A DNA stretch of 32,599 bases from JACCTH01 sp050741915. Lineage in GTDB: Bacteria > Actinomycetota > Acidimicrobiia > Spongiisociales > ZC4RG35. A program made the position numbers and the translations under genes. The notes beneath the pieces were generated by a model. The model did not search any database. It was not told the DNA's origin and saw only the letters and a list, made by a program, of their open reading frames with translations. This document shows positions 1-9,237 of the stretch, piece by piece. Numbering within the stretch: the first letter of the stretch is position 1; every line of letters begins with the position of its first letter. The stretch covers positions 1-32,599 of the forward strand of contig JBOGEX010000097.1 of NCBI GenBank assembly GCA_050741915.1, written 5' to 3'.

Positions 1-2405
1 GTGTCCTGCCACTGGCTGTAGTCGGGTGGGGTGGTGAGAAGCTGGGTGGTGGTGCGGAAGTCGGGGTCGGCGGCGACCGTGCCCCCGATCCCGTTGAGGA
101 TCAAGGCCTGGTAGTAGCTGCCCGACCAGAAGCCGGCGCTGCCGGCCAGGTTGGATCCCAGCACCACCCGGGAGTTGTCGGCTCGGATGTTGGTGGTGCC
201 GGTGGTGGTGATTGCGCTGCCGAGTTGGGTCCAGCCGCTCGGATCGGCCAGGTCGAGGGTGGTGTCGGTGCGGTAGTAGAAGGTGACGGTGTGACCGCCG
301 GCGACGTTGTCGACGTCGACGGTGGCGCGGAGTTGGGTTCGCACGCCGTCGGCGATCGGGAGGGCGGTGGTGGAGTTGCGGTAGAAGAGGGTGTTGGCGG
401 AGTTGCGCCAGGCCACTCGCAGCTGGCCGGTGGTCTGGTTGAGCAGGAACTCGTAGGCACCGCCCAGCTTGGTGACGAACTTACCCCAGGCGGTCTGCCA
501 GTCGTCGAGGCTGACGTCGGCCCGGATATCGAGGTCGCCGACTATGTCGAGGCGGGAATGATCGGGGGTGGTGATGTAGTTGTCGGCCAGGCCGGGTAGA
601 ACCACATGTCCATCCCCGGTGCTCCCATCGCTGACGGTGATGGTGACGGTGTCGATGTCGGTGCCGCCTTGGCCATCGTCGACCTGCAAGCCGACCACCC
701 TGGTCCCAGCAGTGCTATAGGTGAAGGAAGGGCTGACCGCGGTCGAGTCGTCGAACTGGCCGTCACCGTCGAGATCCCAGGCGTAGGTGAGCGGATCGGA
801 GTCGGGATCGCTCGAAGCCGACCCGTCGAAATCGACCGTCAACGGCGCCGTTCCCGAGGTGGGGGAGGCTGCCGCGACCGCGGTGGGCGGGTTGTTGGCG
901 GTCTGGAAGACGTACCGGAGGATGTTCCCGCCGAGATGGTCGATGGCAAAGAGGTCCCCGTTGGGCCCGATCTCGAGGCCGACGCTTGGTGCAGAACTGG
1001 CGAACAAACTGATGTTGGATGGCGAGGGCAGCCCGTCGCTCCCCGGGAACATGGTCCAGATGCATCCCCGCGTGAAATCGGCAAAGAAGAGTGCGTTGTC
1101 GTACTGAGACGGATAGGGCCCACCTTCATAAAAAGCGAGACCGCTGATAGCGCTCCCGCCGCTCGGGCAGCCGGCCAGGTCCTGATGGTGGCCGTAGGTG
1201 AAGTAGGGACCTGTCTGCGCACCGCTTTCGTTGTAAAGGTTTTCGCAGATGTCGAGATTGGCGCTGTTGTAGCTGCCGTGGGGGGCGTCTCCCTCATAAC
1301 AAGGCCAGCCGAAGTTGGGAACGCCCGCGGTTGGGTTCTGGATGCGGTTTATCTCCTCCCAGACTCCCCAACCGACATCACCGAGCCACAGCTCATTGGT
1401 CCCCGGTCGAATCGTGGTGCGGAAGGGGTTGCGCAGGCCATATGCGATCACGCGGTCATCAGCAGGATCACCGCCCAGCAAGGGGTTGCCCGAGAACGCC
1501 GTCCCGTCGGTCTTGTTGACCCGGAGGATGGCTCCGTCGAAGCTGACCGGATCACCCGAGGTGCGCAGGTCCTGGCTACGCAGCGCTCCGCCTTCCGCCG
1601 TCGGGGGGTTCTGATCACCGCCAATGGGGACGGGAGGATCGCCGCAGGGGTTTTCGGGGGTAGGTGGAGGGTTTCCGTTGGTGCCTCCCCCTTGGCCCCA
1701 ATCGGCGAAGCCAAACGAGGCTCCATCCCCGGCGCTGACATAGAGGGCCCCATCGGACCCAAACTCAAGCTGGCCGATCGAGTGGCTCGGATACTGCTGG
1801 CACCAGAACCCATTCAGAAGAACTTGTTCGGAACCCACCAAGTTATTTGTCGAACTGACTTCGACACGAGAGAGCCGGGCGTTCGCTAAACATCCATCAG
1901 TTGTGCCGCCGGGAGGGTCGGGACACGAGTCGCCATAGCCTTCGGTATCAGTGGTGTAGAGGAGATAGATGAATGGCGAGCCCGGAAAGGCCGGATCGAG
2001 AGTCATTCCCAGCATCCCCCGATCCCACCAGCCGTAGGCGGCTGCGCTGAAGTCGACCACCGTCTTGGGAGTGGAATCGGTGAGGGAGTCGAACGCGAGA
2101 AGAGTCCCTCGCTTCTCGCTAATAAAGATCCGCCCATCCGCTGCGAACCGGATGAAAGTCGGAAGGTCGAGACCCGAAAATACCGTCTGCTCTACAAATC
2201 CCGTAGGCAAATCTGCAGCCGCCAGTGTGGTGGATTCCGCCGCGACAGCAGCAGTCTCCTCTAGACCTTCGTTTCCGAGCCGGAGCGGATCAGCTTGATC
2301 GGTGGGGCCAGAGAGCTGGAGCGTCGTTGCGGCTAAGGGCGTCGAACTAATAGACAGGGCCACTGCAACCAGAGCGGCGAGCAGCGATCCGACCCGTTTG
2401 TACAT
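1..2405 (-). CDS. Secreted PQQ-type sugar (glucose/sorbosone) dehydrogenase with PKD and LamG-like domains, partial
   Basis: One open frame runs from an ATG at 2405 to the window edge without a stop (801 codons, C-terminus missing). AGGGAG lies about 9 nt before the ATG. Residues 1-25 are a Sec signal peptide (MYKRVGS, then a hydrophobic core). Residues about 60-500 are a glucose/sorbosone dehydrogenase beta-propeller: PSHSIGQLEFGSDGALYVSA near 206-225, then GDG, and a propeller blade with GLRNPFRT and LGDVGW. Residues about 503-590 are a PKD domain (PLTVDFDGSASSDPD, YAWDLDGDG). From about 600 a concanavalin/LamG-like domain begins (ITTPDHSRLDI, DDWQTAWGKFVTK). The family oxidises sugars extracellularly with PQQ; the add-on domains suggest binding to glycans or the cell surface. 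The substrate cannot be told. It starts 49 bp after cysQ on the same strand, so it may be co-transcribed. Confidence 0.9.
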   Translation of the reverse strand, partial: MYKRVGSLLAALVAVALSISSTPLAATTLQLSGPTDQADPLRLGNEGLEETAAVAAESTTLAAADLPTGFVEQTVFSGLDLPTFIRFAADGRIFISEKRGTLLAFDSLTDSTPKTVVDFSAAAYGWWDRGMLGMTLDPAFPGSPFIYLLYTTDTEGYGDSCPDPPGGTTDGCLANARLSRVEVSSTNNLVGSEQVLLNGFWCQQYPSHSIGQLEFGSDGALYVSAGDGASFGFADWGQGGGTNGNPPPTPENPCGDPPVPIGGDQNPPTAEGGALRSQDLRTSGDPVSFDGAILRVNKTDGTAFSGNPLLGGDPADDRVIAYGLRNPFRTTIRPGTNELWLGDVGWGVWEEINRIQNPTAGVPNFGWPCYEGDAPHGSYNSANLDICENLYNESGAQTGPYFTYGHHQDLAGCPSGGSAISGLAFYEGGPYPSQYDNALFFADFTRGCIWTMFPGSDGLPSPSNISLFASSAPSVGLEIGPNGDLFAIDHLGGNILRYVFQTANNPPTAVAAASPTSGTAPLTVDFDGSASSDPDSDPLTYAWDLDGDGQFDDSTAVSPSFTYSTAGTRVVGLQVDDGQGGTDIDTVTITVSDGSTGDGHVVLPGLADNYITTPDHSRLDIVGDLDIRADVSLDDWQTAWGKFVTKLGGAYEFLLNQTTGQLRVAWRNSANTLFYRNSTTALPIADGVRTQLRATVDVDNVAGGHTVTFYYRTDTTLDLADPSGWTQLGSAITTTGTTNIRADNSRVVLGSNLAGSAGFWSGSYYQALILNGIGGTVAADPDFRTTTQLLTTPPDYSQWQD

Positions 2406-2454
2406 GCCCCGTACTCCCTAACGCCCGCGCCCGTGGGCTTTGTCTCGCAAGACT

Positions 2455-3345
2455 CTAGACCGAGAAGTCCCCCCAAGGAATAGCCCCAGGGGACCAGGTC
2501 GTCCGCAGCCCTAATGCCATTTCAATATCCGTCAACAGGCCTTCACCTGAGGCGATCAGACCTGGAAACAGCGTTGAGACCCGATTGAATCGCAGCGCAG
2601 ATCCATCGAGAGAAACGGCACGCCCTCCGGCGGCGGTGACTAGCGCTACCCCGGCCGCCACATCCCATTCGTTCTTAGGAACCGAGGTCCAGGTGGCATC
2701 GGCCAGCCCGCATGCGACTTGAGCGAGCTTGTAGGCGACTGATCCCATGGGACGAATCTTTAATCCGGTGTTCACCCAATAGGCCCACTCTCCTCGATTC
2801 ACCTCGCTTCGACTGGCGAGAATTCGGGCTTCCGAGAGAGTGGTTGAAGCAGAGATCTCAGTTTTGAGGCCGTTGAGGGTGCAGCCCTTGCCCTCAGCTC
2901 CCAGCGCGAGGAATCGGCGGGCCGGATTGAGAACGCCGCCCGCCACGGCCACTCCATCCTCGACGAGGCCGATCGCCACGCACCACTCGGGAATCCCCGC
3001 CACGAACTCCTTGGTGCCGTCGAGAGGGTCGACCACCCAAACTCGGTTTCTCCCCAGGCGGTCGGGATTGTCTCGGGTTTCTTCCGAGAGCCAGCCTTCT
3101 TCCTCTTCGATCAGAACGTCTCGTAGGAGACGATCGAGGGCGAGATCGGCCTCGGTTACCGGATCATGGTTGGATTTGAGTCGGCTCGCGACTGAACCCG
3201 GGTGAAATTCCTCGAGGAGGTCGGCTGCCGCGACGAGCGCGGCCTCAATCCGGGCCAGGTCCCCGGTCCTGTCGTGGGGATCCTTGTCAGCCAAAGAGAT
3301 ACCCGAGGCCCGCCAGGTACTCGATGATTCGCTCGGCTGCCTCAT
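2455..3345 (-). CDS. cysQ: 3'(2'),5'-bisphosphate nucleotidase / inositol monophosphatase family protein (CysQ-like)
   Basis: This is an IMPase-superfamily Mg-dependent phosphatase. Counting from the ATG at 3345, DPVTEAD is at 61-67, WLSEET at 85-90, the metal-binding WVVDPLDGT at 103-111, and the C-terminal WDVAAG-type motif near 225. CysQ hydrolyses PAP, the by-product of PAPS use, in the cytoplasm. The gene lies directly downstream of the fused ATP sulfurylase/APS kinase, which supports CysQ over inositol phosphatase. The start is uncertain: the ATG at 3345 overlaps the upstream gene by 59 nt and its first 17 residues are not family-like. A TTG at 3294, overlapping the upstream stop, would give 279 residues starting LADKDPHDRTG and is at least as likely. 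Confidence 0.85.
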   Translation of the reverse strand: MRQPSESSSTWRASGISLADKDPHDRTGDLARIEAALVAAADLLEEFHPGSVASRLKSNHDPVTEADLALDRLLRDVLIEEEEGWLSEETRDNPDRLGRNRVWVVDPLDGTKEFVAGIPEWCVAIGLVEDGVAVAGGVLNPARRFLALGAEGKGCTLNGLKTEISASTTLSEARILASRSEVNRGEWAYWVNTGLKIRPMGSVAYKLAQVACGLADATWTSVPKNEWDVAAGVALVTAAGGRAVSLDGSALRFNRVSTLFPGLIASGEGLLTDIEMALGLRTTWSPGAIPWGDFSV

Positions 3346-5005
3346 CCGGTGAAACCTCCATCGTGTCGATCACAATTTCGGCGTCCTCGGGCTCCTCATA
3401 CGGGTCGGAAACTCCCGTGAACTCCGGGATCAAGCCCGCCCGGGCCTTGGCGTACAACCCCTTTCGGTCGCGCTCCTCGCAGACTTCGAGAGGGGTGCGA
3501 ACGTAGACCAGGGTGAATCCGCTTTCCTCCTCGATCGCGGCCCGCACGGCCTTGCGAGTCGCGTCGTATGGGGCAATGGGGGCGCAGATCACAACTCCGC
3601 CGGCCCGGGCGATCTCGGAAGCCACGTAACCGATCCGACGGATGTTGAGGTCGCGATGCTCTTTCGAGAATCCGAGCTCAGATGAGAGGTTCTTTCGAAC
3701 CAGGTCCCCATCCAGCAGTGAAACTGATCGCCCTCCTCGCTCAAGCAGCTTCACCAGCAAGGCGTTGGCGATGGTGGACTTGCCGGACCCGGAAAGACCA
3801 GTGAAGAAGACGGCGAAGCCCTGCTCGGAGCGGGCGGGATGAGTTCGCCTGAGCTCCTGGACTACCTCCGGATAGCTGAACCACTCCGGAATCTCCTGCC
3901 CTGTCTGAAGTCGTTCTCGTAACTGGGTGCCTGAGATGGTTACCGTTCTCGTGTCGGGCGGAACCTCATCATCTGGGAAGTACTCGTCGAGGGATGGGGC
4001 GTAGACCATCATCTTGAAGTCGACCATTCCCATGCCCAGCTCGACTTCGTGTTTGGCTAGGAGCTCCTGGGCCTCGTAAGGGCCATAGAACGGATGGCCC
4101 TTCGAATCCGAGCCGGGCCCGGCGTGATCCCGGCCGACAATCAAGTGGCTACAACCGTGGTTTTTGCGGATGATCGCGTGCCACACCGCCTCGCGGGGCC
4201 CGCCCATCCGCATTGCCAACGGGAGAAGGGCAAGGGTCGCATTCTTCTCCGGGTACCGATCGAGCACCGCCTGATAGCAACGAACTCTCGTGTAATGATC
4301 AACATCGCCTGGCTTCGTCATTCCGACGGACGGATGGATGAGGAGAGCTGCATCCACCTCGTCGGCTGCTCGCCGGGTGAGTTCGACATGGGCGCGGTGC
4401 ATAGGGTTGCGGGTCTGGAACGCGACCACCCTCGACCACCCATTCTTGGTGAATAGATCCCGCAACTCGGCAGGCGTGAGCCGAAGGTCCCTGTAGTCAT
4501 AATGAACGGGTCTGCTCACCCCCTCTACACTCCCGCCGACATACACCGGATGGGTGCTCGAGAGGAGATAGTTGACACCGGGATGCTCGGGATTCATCGT
4601 TCCGAACACACCCTCGGCTTCCTCTCCGCGATCTGGCCGCCAAACGTCTTGCACATGAAGGGCGGCCAGCATTACCCCTTCCTGGTCGCGGAGAGCGACG
4701 GATTGCCCAGTCGCAACCAGTTCCGCCAGCTGCTCGGTGACGTCAAGGGTGACCGGGATGGGCCAGAGGGTCCCATCAGCGAGCCGCATCTCCGACACCA
4801 CCCGGTCGTAGTCGGCATGGCCCAGGAAGCCGGTGAGGGGGGAGAATCCCCCATTGAGAAGGAGTTCGAGGTCGCACAACTGTCGTGCAGTTAGGTCCCA
4901 CGATGGCCAGTCGCGTGACTCTTGCTTGAGCGCCTGCGCCCGCGGCTCGTCCACCATTGAATTCTGCAAAACCTCGCCATGGGGCGCGTTCAAACCTGAT
5001 TCCAT
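3287..5005 (-). CDS. Bifunctional ATP sulfurylase / APS kinase (572 aa)
   Basis: The protein activates sulfate: ATP sulfurylase makes APS and the fused kinase makes PAPS. Residues 1-190 are the PUA-like N-domain. The sulfurylase active site has QTRNP at 197-201, H203 and H206 of the HxxH motif, and GRDHAGPG at 291-298; ISGTQLRERL follows at 358-367. The APS kinase domain starts near 395 with Walker A GLSGSGKST (403-411), DGD (432-434) and FSKEHRDLNIRRI (446-458). I chose the ATG at 5005 (MESGLNAPHG) because GGGGAAG/GGAGG precedes it and the sulfurylase domain follows normally; a longer frame to 5233 adds 76 residues with no family character. It is divergent from the glycan operon across 144 bp. 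PAPS could feed cysteine synthesis or sulfation of the adjacent glycan; the window shows no sulfotransferase or PAPS reductase. Confidence 0.95.
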   Translation of the reverse strand: MESGLNAPHGEVLQNSMVDEPRAQALKQESRDWPSWDLTARQLCDLELLLNGGFSPLTGFLGHADYDRVVSEMRLADGTLWPIPVTLDVTEQLAELVATGQSVALRDQEGVMLAALHVQDVWRPDRGEEAEGVFGTMNPEHPGVNYLLSSTHPVYVGGSVEGVSRPVHYDYRDLRLTPAELRDLFTKNGWSRVVAFQTRNPMHRAHVELTRRAADEVDAALLIHPSVGMTKPGDVDHYTRVRCYQAVLDRYPEKNATLALLPLAMRMGGPREAVWHAIIRKNHGCSHLIVGRDHAGPGSDSKGHPFYGPYEAQELLAKHEVELGMGMVDFKMMVYAPSLDEYFPDDEVPPDTRTVTISGTQLRERLQTGQEIPEWFSYPEVVQELRRTHPARSEQGFAVFFTGLSGSGKSTIANALLVKLLERGGRSVSLLDGDLVRKNLSSELGFSKEHRDLNIRRIGYVASEIARAGGVVICAPIAPYDATRKAVRAAIEEESGFTLVYVRTPLEVCEERDRKGLYAKARAGLIPEFTGVSDPYEEPEDAEIVIDTMEVSPDEAAERIIEYLAGLGYLFG

Positions 5006-5149
5006 GCCTCCACTTCCCCTTCGTCGTCCAATCATCCTAAGGCGGGTTGTCGCGTTCGCTAGGGGCTGGTCCCAATGGTCATGGGTCGATTGGCCTGCTT
5101 CACAGATTCCGGCCGGTGCTAGCTTCGTGATGGGATTCGAATAGGAGCG

Positions 5150-6421
5150 GTGGACATTCAAACGCATGACCTGCGAGGGGCTTTGAGTGCGCGTTTTCAT
5201 TCCTTCCTGAAGCGACATCCCCGCCTGCGCCAAGGAACGCTCAGCACTTACACGGCCTTTGACCGCCTATGGGCGCGGGCGCGGCATCCGCTCCTCGGGA
5301 GTAGCCCCAAGCCTGAGCCGATCGCGTCGAGCGCGGAATGGGTTGGGGCTTTCAACGGCGAGAGGGTCCGCCCAGCGATTGCGTGGCTGGGTCACGCCGA
5401 AGTCATAAACAACCCGCTGCCGAAGAGTCGTCACGGCTTCGTCGATCACGAGTACGAGATGGCGCGTACCGGCGAGATTCCGCCCGCCTTCGTGCTGACA
5501 ATCCCCCAAGGCCGGGTTGTTGGAGAGCATGGTGCCGTTGTCACACCTGATCACCGACTTCTTCTCGATGTCTCGAAGCCGGTCGGCTCACTGCGGTCCT
5601 ACATGCTCGGTGATCACGGTTCCATTCCGGGAAGGGATCAGTTCTTCGTCGATGCGGCCTTGCCTTCTCGCCCCGTCAAGGGAACGGTGGCAGTGCTCAC
5701 CGCCTTCGTGGGGCGGGGTTACTTTCACTGGCTTTGGGATGTTTTGCCCAGGCTCCGCCTTCTGGAAGAGTCTGGGAACGCGATTGACAGTATTGGCGCG
5801 TTCGTCGTTCCCGGTTATTTCTCTGGTTTCCAGATCGAGACGCTGTCCGCACTTGGAGTCGGACGTCCCCGAGTCATAAGCAGTCTGCACGATCGGAACA
5901 TCGAAGCAGAACTCCTCCTAGTCCCCTCCCTCCCCAGAGCGACTGGCCTGGTGCCGACCTGGGCGATCGAGTACCTACGGCGGGCTTTCCCGCCTTCCAA
6001 ACCCAGCGGAAGCGACTTCCCGAAGAGGATTTACATCGTTCGCAAAGCGACAGATCACGGGATTCTGGAGAGCGAGGATCGTTTGACGTCCCGATTGAAG
6101 AAGCGCGGTTTTGCTCCGCTGGCGATGGAGGACTTCACGTTGCGTGAGAAGGCCTGGTTGCTTGGACAGGCCGAAGCGGTAGTGGGCCCCTCCGGCGCCG
6201 GGCTTTGCAACATCGTCTTTTGCCAGCCAGGGACGAAGGTCGTCGAAATCCGCGTCCAGCCGTACCCCGTGATGGAGCCCTGGGACATAGCAAATCGCTG
6301 CGGCCTCGACTTCTTCGACGTGCTCCCGGTTGGTTATGGCCGCGCGGATAAAGCTATGGTCGCCACCGGGCGTGTCGAGGACGACGAAATCATGGCGACG
6401 CTCGATTTGGCTGGGCTGTAG
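5150..6421 (+). CDS. Glycosyltransferase family 61 protein
   Basis: This 423-residue protein has the GT61 (DUF563) layout: a variable N-terminus, then FHWLWDVLPRLRLLEES near 192-208, KRIYIVRKATDHGILESEDR, and the C-terminal VVGPSGAGLCNIVFCQPGT followed by KVVEI. GT61 members transfer sugars, in known eukaryotic cases xylose or GlcNAc, and bacterial members sit in surface-polysaccharide loci. There is no signal peptide or clear membrane helix, so it probably acts on the cytoplasmic face. The GTG start at 5150 has AGGAG only 3 nt before it, a short spacing; a TTG about 11 codons later is an alternative. It opens the plus-strand operon and its stop is 6 nt before the next gene. The UDP-xylose pathway downstream makes xylose a plausible donor sugar, but this is inference. 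Confidence 0.85.
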   Translation: MDIQTHDLRGALSARFHSFLKRHPRLRQGTLSTYTAFDRLWARARHPLLGSSPKPEPIASSAEWVGAFNGERVRPAIAWLGHAEVINNPLPKSRHGFVDHEYEMARTGEIPPAFVLTIPQGRVVGEHGAVVTPDHRLLLDVSKPVGSLRSYMLGDHGSIPGRDQFFVDAALPSRPVKGTVAVLTAFVGRGYFHWLWDVLPRLRLLEESGNAIDSIGAFVVPGYFSGFQIETLSALGVGRPRVISSLHDRNIEAELLLVPSLPRATGLVPTWAIEYLRRAFPPSKPSGSDFPKRIYIVRKATDHGILESEDRLTSRLKKRGFAPLAMEDFTLREKAWLLGQAEAVVGPSGAGLCNIVFCQPGTKVVEIRVQPYPVMEPWDIANRCGLDFFDVLPVGYGRADKAMVATGRVEDDEIMATLDLAGL

Positions 6422-6427
6422 TCGGTC

Positions 6428-7729
6428 ATGACCACTGTTGCGATCATTGGCGCTGGCATGGGCGCCCTCGGCGCTGACTACCGGCTCCGCCAGAACGGAC
6501 TAACACCGGTCCTTTACGACCAAGCCCCTTCCCCCGGTGGTCACACGACGACACACGTTTATCCGGGGGGCTGGGCATTTGACGAAGGACCCCACGTCTC
6601 CTTTACCAAGGACGAGAGAATCCAGCATCTCCTCGCCGAAGCCGTCGGCGGTGATTTCCTCACGCTTTCTGCCAAGGTCGACAACTACTGGAACGGGCAC
6701 CGATTCCGGCACCCAGCGATCTGCAACCTCAACGGCCTTCCCCATCAATTGGTCGTCGACTGCATTCGCGACTTCGTCGACGCGATGCAGGCTTCCGAGC
6801 AATCGATCGAGAACTACGAGCAGTGGCTGGTCGCGTCGTATGGCCGCACCTTTGCCGAGACCTTTCCCATGGAGTACGCCAAGAAGGTCCACACCACTAC
6901 GGCCGATCGACTCGGCACCGACTGGCTCGGACCCAGGCTCTATCGAGCGAAGCTCGACGAGGTACTGCTGGGAGCATTGAGCCCGGAAACTCCCGACGTC
7001 CATTACGTGACGGAGTATCGCTATCCGACTCACGGCGGCTTTTTCTCCTACCTCAAGCCCTTTCTGGATAAGGCCGACGTCCGTTCGGGTCATCGACTCG
7101 TGGGCGTTGTGCCAAAAGAGCAGAAGGTTCGATTTGCTAACGGGGTCGAAGAAACTTATGAGCACCTGATCTCCTCCGTCCCTCTCCCGCTTTTCGTCTC
7201 CACCCTGGAGGGTGCGCCTGACGAGGTCGTGGAGGCCTCGAAGTTGCTGACCGCCACGAACATGGTGCTCGTCAATGTTGGAATCGACCGCGAAGAAGTG
7301 GGCGACACCTGGACGTACTTTTACGACCAGGACATCGTCTTTACTCGGGTTAGCTATCCCGGTCAGCTCTCACTCAACATGGTTCCCGCGGGACACGGCA
7401 GCTTCCAGGCCGAGATCTACTTCTCCGACAAGTACAAGCCATTGACGGGTTCCCCCGAGGATTACATCACCCCGACGGTGAATGATCTAAGGCGCACCGG
7501 TTTGATCCAAGATGGCGACCACATCCGGCACACCAGCGCGCTGTATGTTCCCTTCGGCAACATCATCCATGATTTGGACAAGGCGCCTGCCCTGGCCCTG
7601 ATCCATGGCTATCTCGATGAAATCGGGATCAAGATGTGTGGCCGTTACGGCTTGTGGGGCTATCAGTGGACCGACGAGGCCTTCATCACGGGCGAAGAGG
7701 CTGCGCAGGCCGTTCTCGACGCGATTTGA
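6428..7729 (+). CDS. FAD/NAD(P)-binding oxidoreductase of the amine-oxidase / UDP-galactopyranose-mutase-like type
   Basis: This 433-residue protein starts with a Rossmann dinucleotide-binding motif, IIGAGMGALGADYRL (residues 6-20), followed by an acidic strand end and PGGHTTT (37-43), as in the protoporphyrinogen oxidase/amine oxidase/UGM fold. The C-terminal region GLWGYQWTDEAFITGEEAA resembles the second FAD contact of this family, although the usual GD is replaced. Related flavoproteins in polysaccharide loci act on sugars or sugar nucleotides; the exact reaction cannot be told from sequence. It follows the GT61 gene by 6 nt and is separated from the next gene by 59 nt, in which I see no convincing terminator. 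Confidence 0.75.
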   Translation: MTTVAIIGAGMGALGADYRLRQNGLTPVLYDQAPSPGGHTTTHVYPGGWAFDEGPHVSFTKDERIQHLLAEAVGGDFLTLSAKVDNYWNGHRFRHPAICNLNGLPHQLVVDCIRDFVDAMQASEQSIENYEQWLVASYGRTFAETFPMEYAKKVHTTTADRLGTDWLGPRLYRAKLDEVLLGALSPETPDVHYVTEYRYPTHGGFFSYLKPFLDKADVRSGHRLVGVVPKEQKVRFANGVEETYEHLISSVPLPLFVSTLEGAPDEVVEASKLLTATNMVLVNVGIDREEVGDTWTYFYDQDIVFTRVSYPGQLSLNMVPAGHGSFQAEIYFSDKYKPLTGSPEDYITPTVNDLRRTGLIQDGDHIRHTSALYVPFGNIIHDLDKAPALALIHGYLDEIGIKMCGRYGLWGYQWTDEAFITGEEAAQAVLDAI

Positions 7730-7788
7730 CCTGTTGCTCGAGCTAGGGGGGCGGGTAGTGTCTGCGGCAGGGTGAGCGAGGTGGCGGT

Positions 7789-8580
7789 TTGAAGGTCGTT
7801 CTCTTTTGTGGCGGGCAAGGCATGAGGCTCCGGGACTTTTCCGAAGCCATGCCGAAGCCAATGGTGCCGGTCGGACATCGACCGATCCTTTTGCACCTCA
7901 TGAAGTACTTCGCGCACTTTGGCTACGACGATTTCATCCTCTGTCTCGGGTACAAGGCGGAGGTGATCAAGGACTACTTCCTAAATTACAACGAGGCCTT
8001 GTCCAATGATTTCGTCTTATCTCAGGGCGGGCGCAACGTTGAGTTGCTCTCGAGTGACATCGACGACTGGAAGATCAGCTTCATCGACACGGGCATCAAT
8101 AGCTCGATTGGTGAGCGGCTCAAGTCCGTCCAACACCTCCTCAAGGAGGACGAGATGTTCCTGGCCAACTACAGCGACGGCTTGACCGATCTCTGGCTCC
8201 CGGACTACGTGGATCATTTCAAGCAGAGCGGTCGGATCGCCTCATTCCTGGCGGTGCAGTCGACCCAATCTTTTCACGTCGCCCAACTCGGGGCCGACGG
8301 AACTGTTTCCAAGATCGAGCCCCTCTCCGAGTCCGACCAGTGGATCAATGGTGGCTTCTTCGCCTTCCGAACAGAGATCTTTGACCACCTCGGGATGGGA
8401 GAGGACTTGGTGGCGGATGCCTTTGCTCGCTTGATCGCTCAGAAGGAGCTCATCGCCTATCGCCACATGGGGTTCTGGATGGCCATGGACACGTTCAAGG
8501 ACAAGCAGGCTATGGACGCTCTCCACGAGAAGGGTGGAGCTCCTTGGGAGATCTGGCGCCGCTCGCCCGCGGACGGCTGA
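7789..8580 (+). CDS. Sugar-1-phosphate nucleotidyltransferase, glucose-1-phosphate cytidylyltransferase-like
   Basis: The 263-residue protein has the nucleotidyltransferase signature FCGGQGMRLRDFSE with MPKPMVPVGHRPIL (residues 5-31), then FILCLGYKAEVIKDYF and WKISFIDTGINSSIGERLK. These features match RfbF-type enzymes, which make CDP-glucose from CTP and glucose-1-phosphate. ANYSDGLTDL carries the metal-binding Asp, and WINGGFFAF is also typical. The start is a TTG at 7789 with GAGGTGG a few bases upstream; no ATG or GTG fits as well. The usual CDP-glucose partner (CDP-glucose 4,6-dehydratase) is not obviously present, because the next SDR looks more like UDP-glucuronate decarboxylase. The nucleotide and sugar specificity are therefore open. 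Confidence 0.8.
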   Translation: MKVVLFCGGQGMRLRDFSEAMPKPMVPVGHRPILLHLMKYFAHFGYDDFILCLGYKAEVIKDYFLNYNEALSNDFVLSQGGRNVELLSSDIDDWKISFIDTGINSSIGERLKSVQHLLKEDEMFLANYSDGLTDLWLPDYVDHFKQSGRIASFLAVQSTQSFHVAQLGADGTVSKIEPLSESDQWINGGFFAFRTEIFDHLGMGEDLVADAFARLIAQKELIAYRHMGFWMAMDTFKDKQAMDALHEKGGAPWEIWRRSPADG

Positions 8581-8586
8581 ACTCCC

Positions 8587-9237
8587 GTGATTTCGCTCAG
8601 CGAAGGTTTCCGACCCGCTCGGGTGCTCGCGATCGGTGCCCACAGCGACGACATTGAGATTGGATGCGGCGGAACGATCCTCGATCTCGTGTCCAGGTTC
8701 CCAGCATTGGAGGTCACCTGGATCGTCCTGGCCGCTGTCGGCGATCGCCGGAAGGAAGCAAGCGAGAGTGCCCGTCGGTTTCTGTCGTCCAATGCCACGC
8801 CCGTCGTCCTGGTCGAGGCCTTTCGAGAGAGGTACTTTCCCCATCTGGTCGAGCTGAAGGAATTCTTCGACGAGCTGGGCAAAACCAATGATCCGGATGT
8901 GATCTTCTGTCCTTGGTCGGGAGATGCTCATCAGGACCACCGTACGGTGGCCGAACTTACGCACAACGCTTTCCGGAGTCACCTAATCCTCGAGTACGAG
9001 ATTCCCAAAGTCGATGGCGACCTCGGCCAACCGTCGATATTCGCAGATCTGCCGGCCGATGTGGTCCGACACAAGTTGGGACTTCTGGCCGAGGGCTTCC
9101 CCAGCCAGGCGCACAGAAACTGGTTTGACCCGGAGGTCTTTCGAGGTCTGATGAGGCTGCGAGGGATGGAGTTGCAATCAGACTCGGGCTTCGCCGAGGC
9201 CTTTCACTGCCGAAAGTTGAGGATCACGGGGATATGA
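8587..9237 (+). CDS. PIG-L / LmbE family deacetylase
   Basis: This 216-residue protein has the zinc-site motif AIGAHSDDIEIGCGGTIL (residues 16-33, AHxDD) and the downstream HQDH (near 118-121), which together define PIG-L/LmbE N-deacetylases. Such enzymes remove acetyl groups from N-acetylated sugars or sugar-containing metabolites. In this operon the likely substrate is an N-acetyl sugar or sugar nucleotide of the surface glycan (inference). The start is GTG at 8587, 6 nt after the cytidylyltransferase stop. Its own stop overlaps the next ATG (ATGA at 9234-9237), so the two are probably translationally coupled. Confidence 0.85.
   Translation: MISLSEGFRPARVLAIGAHSDDIEIGCGGTILDLVSRFPALEVTWIVLAAVGDRRKEASESARRFLSSNATPVVLVEAFRERYFPHLVELKEFFDELGKTNDPDVIFCPWSGDAHQDHRTVAELTHNAFRSHLILEYEIPKVDGDLGQPSIFADLPADVVRHKLGLLAEGFPSQAHRNWFDPEVFRGLMRLRGMELQSDSGFAEAFHCRKLRITGI

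Noticed and set aside
606..1889. Long plus-strand open frame (427 codons) opposite the sugar dehydrogenase
   Set aside because: It mirrors the coding DNA of the minus-strand GSDH-PKD-LamG gene, whose frame is continuous over 2405 bp with clear domains; the plus-strand product has no family features.
5006..5233. N-terminal extension of the ATP sulfurylase/APS kinase by 76 residues
   Set aside because: No sulfurylase similarity, and the ATG at 5005 has a proper ribosome site; the extension also overlaps the GT61 start region.
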